NCBI RefSeq assembly: GCF_001468125.1
Contig: NZ_LNYT01000005.1
Location: 1-64,000, forward strand
Reading direction: 5' to 3'
DNA: 64,000 bases
Origin: Legionella rubrilucens
GTDB lineage: Bacteria > Pseudomonadota > Gammaproteobacteria > Legionellales > Legionellaceae
Each line of letters begins with the position of its first letter. The first letter of the stretch is position 1. The translations under genes were made by a program, and so were the position numbers. This document shows, piece after piece, positions 54,590 to 62,176 of this stretch. The notes beneath the pieces are model-generated. The model was given only the letters and a program-made list of their open reading frames with translations, was not told where the DNA came from and made no database searches.

Positions 54590-55844
54590 GTCAATCAGTA
54601 AAAAACAGGCTATCCTGGGTAGCCTGATTTGTGCAGTAGGAGCCTTCTTCTACTGCTATGAATTCGTCTTACGCATTCTTCCGGGGGCCTTGCAGAGCGA
54701 ACTGAGCGCTGCTTTTGGGCATATTTCAGCCACAACCTTTGGTGAATTATCCGCCTTTTATTATTTTGCCTACTCACCCATGCAGTTGCCGGTAGGAATG
54801 TTGATGGATCGCTTCGGCCCGAGACGCCTGCTGACGTTTGCCTGCCTGTGCTGTACCTTGGGCTCCTGGATGTTTACCATCACCTCATCCATGATCATTG
54901 CCGGAAGCGGTCGATTTTTAGTGGGCTTTGGTTCTTCCTTTGCGTTTGTCGGCGTTTTGTCTCTCGCCCTGCAATGGCTGCCTCGACGTTATTTTTCTCT
55001 CGTTGCAGGATTAATCACCACACTGGGTATGCTGGGTTTAGTCTATGGTGAAGTAAAAATCACGGACATTGCCGGGACCATGGGCTGGTTGCATGTGTTG
55101 AACCTGATGGTCACTATTGGCGGTGTACTGACGTTGATTATTTTCCTAATCGTCCGCGATGGCCCTGAAGGAAAACCCGCCAGTCAGATTCCCATGCCTG
55201 AATTCTGGCAGAATGTCCGTTTTGTGCTGTTGTCGCCGCAAGTCTGGCTTGTTGGTTTTGTAGGGGCCTGCCTCTATACCTCCCTTTCAGTTTTTGGTGA
55301 ATTATGGGGCAAAACTTACCTGGAACAGGCACATCACTTAAGCAAAATTGAAGCGGCGCATTCGATTTCCGCCATGTTCCTTGGCTGGGCCGTTGGTGCG
55401 CCTTTAGCTGGCTACTTCTCCGACTTAACAGGCCGCCGCGTGTTGTTCCTGGTGATGGGAGCGGTTCTGGGATTGGGATGCATCAGTCTGGTGCTTTATT
55501 ATCCGGGATTGTCCTATTTCTGGCTCAATGTCTTGTTGTTTCTTTATGGGGTGTTCAGTGCCACCGAAATTATCGTGTTTATCATGGGTAAAGAAAACAG
55601 CGGCGCCAAGTTGTCAGGAACCGTTTTCGCTGCAGTGAACATGATTGTGACTTTAGGCGGTGTGATTTTTCAGCCGTTGGTGGGTAAATTGCTGGATACG
55701 TTTGGCGACAGCCATTTAGTCAATGGCGAGCACGTCTACACGGTAGTGGATTATCAGGTTGCGCTTTCTGTGCTGCCCATTTCGTTACTGTTAGTGGCAA
55801 TTTTTGCCTTTTTCATGAAAGACGCTACATCCACTCACCACTAA
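54561..55844 (+). CDS. MFS transporter (second of a tandem pair)
   Basis: A 427-residue paralogue of the preceding gene: CYEFVLRILPGALQSELSAAF, ELSAFYYFAYSPMQLPVGMLMDRFGPRRLL and FLVGFGSSFAFVGVLSLA align with it throughout. The start is ATG 54561 or ATG 54570, both inside the end of the first gene, so translation is probably coupled. Two coupled MFS genes may form a functional pair or give two related specificities. Confidence 0.85.
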   Translation: MKLMQTLTIKSISKKQAILGSLICAVGAFFYCYEFVLRILPGALQSELSAAFGHISATTFGELSAFYYFAYSPMQLPVGMLMDRFGPRRLLTFACLCCTLGSWMFTITSSMIIAGSGRFLVGFGSSFAFVGVLSLALQWLPRRYFSLVAGLITTLGMLGLVYGEVKITDIAGTMGWLHVLNLMVTIGGVLTLIIFLIVRDGPEGKPASQIPMPEFWQNVRFVLLSPQVWLVGFVGACLYTSLSVFGELWGKTYLEQAHHLSKIEAAHSISAMFLGWAVGAPLAGYFSDLTGRRVLFLVMGAVLGLGCISLVLYYPGLSYFWLNVLLFLYGVFSATEIIVFIMGKENSGAKLSGTVFAAVNMIVTLGGVIFQPLVGKLLDTFGDSHLVNGEHVYTVVDYQVALSVLPISLLLVAIFAFFMKDATSTHH

Positions 55845-55847
55845 TCC

Positions 55848-56657
55848 TTACCGAAATACGGCGACCAGTTCTTGAACCGGGAGCCGTTGATGCGCTTTGC
55901 AGCTGATCATACGCTTGACCGGAAAGGAGATGATGTCGCTATCCCGGTAGTGATAACGGGTAAACGCAGTATCATGATTAGAAATGACCACGGTGACGCC
56001 TTTGTTTGCTGAGGCTATGGCCAGTTCCGCCAATTCAATTTGATCACGCTCGCTGAATCGCTTGTCAATGTAGGACGAAAAACTGGCACTGGCCGACAGC
56101 GGAACATAGGGTGGGTCGCAGTACACGATGTCCCCTTTTCCTGCCATGGCAAAGGTCTCGCGAAAATCAGCGTGAATAAACTGCACCGACTGACTGCGCT
56201 GATGAAACAGCCTCATTTCCTGTCTGGGAAAATAAGGCCGTCGGTAACGGCCAAAAGGCACGTTATAAAATCCTTTGAGGTTAAACCGGCATAAGCCATT
56301 ATAACCATGGCGATTTAAGTAAAGAAACAAGGCTGCGCGTTCGCGCGACGGCAGGGTTTGATTGAATTGTTGCCGCAGGTGGTAATACTGTTGTGGCGAA
56401 TTGTTGAGCGGAATAAAATAGTGTTCGCAATAATCGATAAAGTCATTGCCTTCTTCGCGCAGGTGATTGTAAAGCGTAATTAAATCAAGATTGCGCTCGG
56501 CGAGGAGATAGGAGGCGTAACTCGAATTGATAAAGACCGCGCCGGAACCTGCGAAAGGCTCAATCAGGCGTTGACCTGGGGGAAGGGATTTCAAGATGAA
56601 TTCCAGGCAGTGGAATTTGTTTCCTGCCCATTTTAAAAAGGGTTTGGTTTTGTTCAT
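55848..56657 (-). CDS. dam: DNA adenine methyltransferase (Dam-like)
   Basis: A 269-residue N6-adenine methyltransferase of the alpha group. KPFLKWAGNK binds the cofactor, EPFAGSGAVF is motif I, and DPPY at 181-184 is the catalytic motif. HGYNGLCRFN and YNVPFGRY are Dam-specific blocks for GATC recognition. No restriction gene is nearby, so it is a solitary methylase for mismatch repair and replication timing. It is divergent from the fusion gene at 56854. Confidence 0.93.
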   Translation of the reverse strand: MNKTKPFLKWAGNKFHCLEFILKSLPPGQRLIEPFAGSGAVFINSSYASYLLAERNLDLITLYNHLREEGNDFIDYCEHYFIPLNNSPQQYYHLRQQFNQTLPSRERAALFLYLNRHGYNGLCRFNLKGFYNVPFGRYRRPYFPRQEMRLFHQRSQSVQFIHADFRETFAMAGKGDIVYCDPPYVPLSASASFSSYIDKRFSERDQIELAELAIASANKGVTVVISNHDTAFTRYHYRDSDIISFPVKRMISCKAHQRLPVQELVAVFR

Positions 56658-56792
56658 AACTGGATAGACAGAGTGTAAACCGCTCCATTTAAACAGGGAT
56701 TCAGCCCCCGTGTGCCTTAACCCGAATTGTGATCCTGTTTTTCCCTGAATGCAAATTTTCTTTTTCTTTAAAAAACTGCCCGGGCTTTAAGG

Positions 56793-56822
56793 TTGACGCT
56801 GTTAGTCGGCTGTGGGTATGAT
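56793..56822 (+). promoter_or_regulatory. Sigma-70 promoter of the fusion gene
   Basis: TTGACG (56793-56798), an 18-base spacer, TATGAT (56817-56822). Both boxes match the consensus in five of six positions. The leader to the GTG at 56854 is about 25 bases. Confidence 0.65.
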
Positions 56823-56853
56823 GCTTCTGCATCAATGAAAAGGGGTTTTAACA

Positions 56854-58650
56854 GTGAGTGAGCTTAATGAATTTCTCCGTACGGCCTGGGGTTCTGAGCA
56901 ATGGATTTTAGAAGGCTGGAAAAAAATCACGGAAGAGGAAAAAAATCTTATCCGCCAACGTATGGATGAACTGTTCAAAGACGGTCTGCCTTTTGAATTA
57001 AAAAATCATAAGCTATTGTATGTTTTTACTTTTTCCTTACTGGCTCAACTCGAAGTCCTTGCCATTCAGGTGCCTTTAAAATTTCAGGACAAAATGTCCT
57101 CTGAAGAACACAGGCAACGCATGCGGGTGCAGTTTCTGGATGAAATTTTCCATGGCTTGGTGTTTACCAAAATTGTGTACATGCTTTCAGCCCCTCACGC
57201 GTTGCCGCCTGCCTACAATGAACACATTGAGGTATTGTGTAATTTTATCCGTAACGAAGACTGCCCTAAAGTGGCGGTGATGCTGCTTAATCTGATTGGT
57301 GAAGGCTGGATTGAAGAAATTTTTTATAGTCTTAAAAAACAAGGCGTTGCTCCGCGGGTGTTTGATACCATCATTGATGATGAGCACCGCCATGTGTGTG
57401 AAGCCGATCTGTACAAAGACATTGGTTTGCCCGATATGGATGAAGTCCGTCAAAAAATGGCCTTTCTCGAAGAGCAGTTGCTGACCAATATTTTTCTGCA
57501 GTACAAGTACATGTTTTCCGTCTGTTCATTACTGGGTGTGGACGGCACCATTGATTTCCTGCAGTCGCTTAACCAGAAACATCTTCAGCAGCTTGAAAAA
57601 ATTAATTTAAAGCCCAGCGACAACTGGCAATTTTTCATGAAAGTAGGCGAAGAGCTTTTCCCACGAATTCGCGAGATGTCCGAATTGCATTACGCAGTGG
57701 AGATGACGCCGATTCGAAAGGTTTTCATGACGCAATGGAGCGATCCCTCCGACCCCACCATGGTCGGTGAATTTAATCTCAACATCAGCTGCATTGATTT
57801 CTTTAATAAAAAATTTCCCCCCGAAACCGTTACAATTCTCATGCTGCAGGCCGTCAGTCTGGGGTTAAGTGAAACGGATTCGTTCCGTTCCTTTTTAAAT
57901 TACCGGCAATTGTTTCAAAGTAAAGAAGCCTACATGGGTTTAATTGTTAAATTGCCTGATTGCGGGGATCACATCGGTACCATCGTTTTTGAAAATTGCC
58001 ATCGCATGGCCTTTCAGGAAATTGCGGTACGTGTTCGCAACATCATGAAAATGATGGTTTATTGCTTTAAGAAGCGCGAGTACCTGGAAAAAACCTACCC
58101 TCATTTAAGCGTTAAGCTCGAAAAAATGCTGTATGAACTGGCAACCGATGGCTATGATTACCCCTTGCCAGGGAATGCGGTGGTGTCGTTAAGTAATATT
58201 GGATTTTGCGGCTATGTTCGCACCAAATCGCCTCTGCGCTGCAATGAAGCAATGAAATTTACCTTGCTGGAAGTCGATCGTAAGCCCGTGTGGAATAAAG
58301 AAACGCAGGCATTTGAGCCTCAGGATATTCTACCGGTATCCATCAGTGCCGATCATCGTATTTTTGATGGCAACATCCCGGTGCCAAAAATGGTGCAGGG
58401 TTATTTTAACCAGATGTTTGCCAAGTTCCTTGAGGATTTAACCAATCCGCCAACGCTCATGCCGGATACGCAGGAAGCGCAACTGTTTAAGGTGATGGAA
58501 GAATTAATTACGCGAAATGTGGATCTGGCTTATAAAACATTGCTGGTTCTGCAAACCTACTGGGTTGACCCGTTACGCGTTGAAACCTTGCTCAGTGAAG
58601 AATTAAGGCAGGAATTAGAAAACAACCCGCCTGAAGGATTTTATCAATAG
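56854..58650 (+). CDS. Fusion: ferritin-like di-iron domain plus E2-type acyltransferase domain
   Basis: A 598-residue protein in two parts. Residues 1-275 are all-helical and carry ferritin/AurF-type di-iron ligands in order: Glu67 (QLEVLA), Glu97-x-x-His100 (DEIFHG), Glu150/154 (EGWIEE) and Glu177-x-x-His180 (DDEHRH). Residues about 280-530 resemble the catalytic domain of 2-oxoacid dehydrogenase E2/chloramphenicol acetyltransferase: the ISADHRIFDGN block holds the catalytic His501 and Asp505. There is no lipoyl domain. A helical tail ends the protein. A di-iron oxygenase joined to a CoA-dependent acyltransferase suggests an oxidise-then-acylate enzyme, possibly for a lipid or secondary metabolite. 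No partner genes sit next to it. The start is GTG with AGGGG upstream. Confidence 0.72.
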   Translation: MSELNEFLRTAWGSEQWILEGWKKITEEEKNLIRQRMDELFKDGLPFELKNHKLLYVFTFSLLAQLEVLAIQVPLKFQDKMSSEEHRQRMRVQFLDEIFHGLVFTKIVYMLSAPHALPPAYNEHIEVLCNFIRNEDCPKVAVMLLNLIGEGWIEEIFYSLKKQGVAPRVFDTIIDDEHRHVCEADLYKDIGLPDMDEVRQKMAFLEEQLLTNIFLQYKYMFSVCSLLGVDGTIDFLQSLNQKHLQQLEKINLKPSDNWQFFMKVGEELFPRIREMSELHYAVEMTPIRKVFMTQWSDPSDPTMVGEFNLNISCIDFFNKKFPPETVTILMLQAVSLGLSETDSFRSFLNYRQLFQSKEAYMGLIVKLPDCGDHIGTIVFENCHRMAFQEIAVRVRNIMKMMVYCFKKREYLEKTYPHLSVKLEKMLYELATDGYDYPLPGNAVVSLSNIGFCGYVRTKSPLRCNEAMKFTLLEVDRKPVWNKETQAFEPQDILPVSISADHRIFDGNIPVPKMVQGYFNQMFAKFLEDLTNPPTLMPDTQEAQLFKVMEELITRNVDLAYKTLLVLQTYWVDPLRVETLLSEELRQELENNPPEGFYQ

Positions 58651-58658
58651 ACATCCTC

Positions 58659-58692
58659 GCTGCCTGGGCTGTCCGATGGGCAGCCAGGCAGC
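58659..58692. other. Strong hairpin between convergent genes
   Basis: GCTGCCTGG and CCAGGCAGC form a 9-bp stem, extended by three more pairs past a one-base bulge. It lies between the stop of the fusion gene and the stop of the minus-strand carrier. There is no T-run on either strand, so it is a possible Rho-type or structural 3' end. Confidence 0.5.
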
Positions 58693-58702
58693 ATACCTTG
58701 GC

Positions 58703-59899
58703 TTATATCGCTAGGGTTAGAAGAAAAAGAGCGACCAGTACCACCGTGCCCAGCAACAGATTACCGCCTGGGACGAGCACAAGACCTCCATCGGGATTGA
58801 CGCGGCGAGCCCGCCAGGTCATGACGGCAGGCATCAGCAGCAACAGGATGATGCAACAAACCCCGGCGTAAGCCAGCGCATGCAGGTAGATTCCCGGGTT
58901 AACCAGAACGACCATCAGAGGAGGGAGGAAGGTCAGCGCCAGCGTCCATTTACCCTGTAAGCCTGATTTCTTAAGGGACAAACCATCGGCTAGAAAGTCA
59001 AATAACCCAATGGATACCCCTAAAAAGGCAGTTACCATGCAAATGGAAGTGAAAAAGCCGAAAAAGCCGGTAATCCATTGGCTGTGAACTGCATTGCTTA
59101 ATGAGTCCGTCAGGCCGCTGGTGGTGTGTTCATTGCTCGCCAAGGCAATTAATCCCTGGGCTCCATCTCGTGCAATAACGCCCATAATGACCGCATCCCA
59201 AACGATATAACAGGTGAGAGGAATTAACGAACCAAAAAGAATCACCTTGCGCAGCGCAGCCACGTCGTCATTAAAGTAGTCGCGAAGGCTGGGCACAATG
59301 GAAGCAAAACCAAAAGAGGTGACCAATATCATCAGGCTGCCGGTAATTGCCTTGATGGAGCCGCCGCTTAGCGTACTGACGTTAATATGAGGACTGATAA
59401 TCACAACCAGCAACAGGTAAATACCGAGTTTACCGAACATTAAACCCCGATTGACATAATCGACTGCCCGAATTCCGGCATAAACCACGAGACTGAACAA
59501 GCCGGTAAATACCAAGGCAGTAATCCAGTTCGGGATAGTTAAATGAACACGCCCTAAAATGCCTCCAAGAACATCGCTCCCACCTGAAATATAAGCAGCT
59601 AAGAGGGTGTAAAGCAGGAAAAGGTAAGTAACCCAGGCGATAATCTGACCGGGTAGACCCAGGGTGGATTTCGCCATGGAAACCATGTTACTGCCCGCGG
59701 GTAAACGCAGATTCACTTCCAGGATCAACAACGCGCCGACGGTCATGATAAGCCAGCATAAAATCAGGAAAAAAATGGAATTGGTAAAACCAACTTCCGC
59801 AGTCGAAACGGGTAAGGCCAGCATTCCTCCACCAATGGAAGTACCCACAATAAGAAGAATGCCGCCGATGAATTTAGAATTTGCCAATTTAAAGTCCAT
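58703..59899 (-). CDS. HAAP-family aromatic amino acid permease (TyrP/Mtr-like), second gene
   Basis: A 398-residue carrier with 11 membrane segments. SKFIGGILLIVGTSIGGGMLALPV is the family start and LITSFGFASIVPSLRDYF a second hallmark. It probably imports tyrosine or tryptophan. It is a close paralogue of the gene upstream on the same strand. No ribosome site is visible before the ATG, where the sequence is very AT-rich. Confidence 0.92.
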   Translation of the reverse strand: MDFKLANSKFIGGILLIVGTSIGGGMLALPVSTAEVGFTNSIFFLILCWLIMTVGALLILEVNLRLPAGSNMVSMAKSTLGLPGQIIAWVTYLFLLYTLLAAYISGGSDVLGGILGRVHLTIPNWITALVFTGLFSLVVYAGIRAVDYVNRGLMFGKLGIYLLLVVIISPHINVSTLSGGSIKAITGSLMILVTSFGFASIVPSLRDYFNDDVAALRKVILFGSLIPLTCYIVWDAVIMGVIARDGAQGLIALASNEHTTSGLTDSLSNAVHSQWITGFFGFFTSICMVTAFLGVSIGLFDFLADGLSLKKSGLQGKWTLALTFLPPLMVVLVNPGIYLHALAYAGVCCIILLLLMPAVMTWRARRVNPDGGLVLVPGGNLLLGTVVLVALFLLTLAI

Positions 59900-59971
59900 T
59901 ATGTATAAATTTAATACAATATATTAAAGAATATATTCCCCATAGTCAATAGACCGCGCAAGCGAAGCGGT

Positions 59972-61168
59972 CTATAGCACATGCAGCATTTGCAATACTG
60001 CATGAATTAATAATAAAAATGAACAAAGAATCACAAAAACAGGGGTTAACCTCCCGCCTGGGACCTGGTATTCACTTTTAAATTTTTTCCGCCCCAGCAT
60101 CACCATCAAAGCGGGTAAAAGCAACAATAAAATCACACAAAAAAGACCGGCATAACTCAGTGCGGAAATGTAGGCTCCAGGATAATAAAGCACCAGAAGC
60201 AGGGGGGGGAGGAAGGTTAACAGAAACAAACCCAAGCCTTCCTTGCCCTTTTGTTCCACTTTAAGACCGTCAGCCAGAAAGCTAATCAAGCAGAGCGAAA
60301 CACCCAGAAAAGCCGTGAGCATGCAAATGGAAGTGAAGAAATTAAACAGGGAGGTGATGAGGGTGCTGTGCACCGTTTTTGCGAGCATGGCCGCTAATTC
60401 GCTGTTGGTGCGATCACTGTGCATTAACGCGGCCAAGCCGGAATCGCCGGTTGATGGCAGGGTGCCAATGATCACTGCATCCCACGCCAGGTAGCAAAGC
60501 AGAGGAATGAAGGAGCCAATTAAAATCACCCGCCTTAATGTTTTGATGTCATCATTAAAGTATTCGCGAAGATTGGGCACGATGATGGCGAAACCAAACG
60601 AAGTGATTAACAGCATGATGCTGCCGGCGATGTAACGGTAATTTCCGCCATCGAGGTAATTTAACTGAATATGGGGCGCAATCAGGACGACCAGAATCAA
60701 ATACACGCCCAGTTTACCGAACATCAGCCCTCGGTTGAGCAAATCGACGCAGCGGATCCCGGCATAAACCACCGCGCCGAAGGCTAAGGTAAATAATAAA
60801 CTGGCCTGCCATTCATTGAGGTGCAGTCCAATACGGGAAAACAGGCTGGCAAAAATGTCCGCGCCGCCTGAGATGTAGGCGGATAAAAGGGTATACAGGA
60901 GAAAGAGGTAGCTCAACCAGGCAGTCAATAACCCGGCCTTGCCTAAGGTCGCCTCGGCCATGGAGACCATGTGTTTTCCGCGGGGTAAATAAAGATTGGC
61001 TTCAAGGATAAACAAAGCGCCCAAGGTCATGACAGCCCAACATAAAAAAAGAAAGAGGGTTGATTGCCAGAAACCCGTCGCAGCATTGGCGACCGGCAGT
61101 GCCAACATGCCGCCGCCTATGGATGTGCCTACAACGAGAAGAATGCCGCCAATGAATCTGGATTTCAT
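59972..61168 (-). CDS. HAAP-family aromatic amino acid permease (TyrP/Mtr-like), first gene
   Basis: A 398-residue carrier, tandem paralogue of the gene at 58703: SRFIGGILLVVGTSIGGGMLALPV and ITSFGFAIIVPNLREYFNDDIKTLRRVILIGSFIPLLCYLAWDAVIIG correspond block by block. ATG 61168 has GGAGG six bases upstream; ATG 61180 does not. Legionella depends on imported amino acids, so duplicated carriers are expected. An inverted repeat (AGACCGC/GCGGTCT, 59949-59975) overlaps its stop codon. Confidence 0.92.
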   Translation of the reverse strand: MKSRFIGGILLVVGTSIGGGMLALPVANAATGFWQSTLFLFLCWAVMTLGALFILEANLYLPRGKHMVSMAEATLGKAGLLTAWLSYLFLLYTLLSAYISGGADIFASLFSRIGLHLNEWQASLLFTLAFGAVVYAGIRCVDLLNRGLMFGKLGVYLILVVLIAPHIQLNYLDGGNYRYIAGSIMLLITSFGFAIIVPNLREYFNDDIKTLRRVILIGSFIPLLCYLAWDAVIIGTLPSTGDSGLAALMHSDRTNSELAAMLAKTVHSTLITSLFNFFTSICMLTAFLGVSLCLISFLADGLKVEQKGKEGLGLFLLTFLPPLLLVLYYPGAYISALSYAGLFCVILLLLLPALMVMLGRKKFKSEYQVPGGRLTPVFVILCSFLLLIHAVLQMLHVL

Positions 61169-61253
61169 AATTACCTCCAATGAAGAATCCTGTTCTTAAC
61201 ACTTACAAGCTTCGCATCCTTGAGGCTTTGGGTTCGGGTGCGCCGGTGGAACA

Positions 61254-61958
61254 CTATTTTGTCATAGCCACGGCCGCCATGGGCGCGGGTCGTGTGATGG
61301 GCGGATTAAACCATTGTATTTCCACACGGCGATTCTGGGCGCTGCCATGAATGATTTTATTGTCTGAAACGTCATGCTTGTCGCCATAACCTTCCGCCGT
61401 CAGGCGCTGGGCTTGAATGCCATTGGCCCATAAAAAAGTCAGCATGGCTTCGGCGCGGGCTTGCGACAGCTTTTGTTTATGCCGTCTTGAACCAATGTTA
61501 TCGGTAAATCCGGCAACATAGATAGTACTATTTGGATATAAACGAAGCAATCGCACAATATTGACCAGGGCAGGATAACAGATGTCATTCAATTCCGGCG
61601 TATCAAAGACATAATAACGGTCGGTAGGAACAATTAATGTCATGGTATCGCCGTATTCGACAAATTGAATGTCCTGTTCGTTCAGATCGTTCACGATGGA
61701 TTGTTTGGTTTCCTTATAAAGACTGGTGGCTGCTCCCGCAATCCCGCCGACGACAATGCCGCCCGGAATGGCTGCTGAACTGGCGGCGCTGGCCACGGTG
61801 CCGGCGATAAGACCATAGGTTGCTCCCTTGGCCGTGTATTTGGGCATGGTGTTATAAGGTTTGAAATTATTGTAGGGCGGTTTGTAGCAGCCGCTCAAAG
61901 ACAAAGGCAGCAGCAGGCTCGATATAGCCAGGTATCGGGCGGCGTGTTTGGGTGACAT
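61254..61958 (-). CDS. OmpA-like outer-membrane lipoprotein with glycine zipper
   Basis: A 234-residue lipoprotein. The signal peptide ends in the lipobox LSGC (lipidated Cys24). A glycine-zipper segment at about 45-80 (GLIAGTVASAASSAAIPGG, then GGIAGAATS) follows. The C-terminal OmpA peptidoglycan-binding domain has VAGFTDNIGSRRHKQKLSQARAEAM and the final SAQNRRVEI. It would tie the outer membrane to peptidoglycan. The start at 61958 has GGAGTAGGA just upstream; the longer 62015 start is unlikely. It differs from DotK/IcmN in length and context. Confidence 0.9.
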   Translation of the reverse strand: MSPKHAARYLAISSLLLPLSLSGCYKPPYNNFKPYNTMPKYTAKGATYGLIAGTVASAASSAAIPGGIVVGGIAGAATSLYKETKQSIVNDLNEQDIQFVEYGDTMTLIVPTDRYYVFDTPELNDICYPALVNIVRLLRLYPNSTIYVAGFTDNIGSRRHKQKLSQARAEAMLTFLWANGIQAQRLTAEGYGDKHDVSDNKIIHGSAQNRRVEIQWFNPPITRPAPMAAVAMTK

Positions 61959-62176
61959 TCCTACTCCTGTTACAGATCTATCCCTCATTATTAAGCATCC
62001 CTGCCTATTTCGCAATCAATGCCCTCATTTTCTGCTGACAGGGCCGGATTGCTAAGGTCATGGATGAAATAATCCATTGTAAATTAAAGCATTAGATAAA
62101 AAAACCTGCTTAACAGACTACGAAAGGCCATCATCATTGGTTATAGTGAAAGACCGTCTCAATGGATGTCTTACGC

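Noticed and set aside
61254-61958. DotK/IcmN component of the Dot/Icm system
   Set aside because: It shares the OmpA-lipoprotein class, but no other dot/icm gene is nearby and it is longer, with a glycine zipper.
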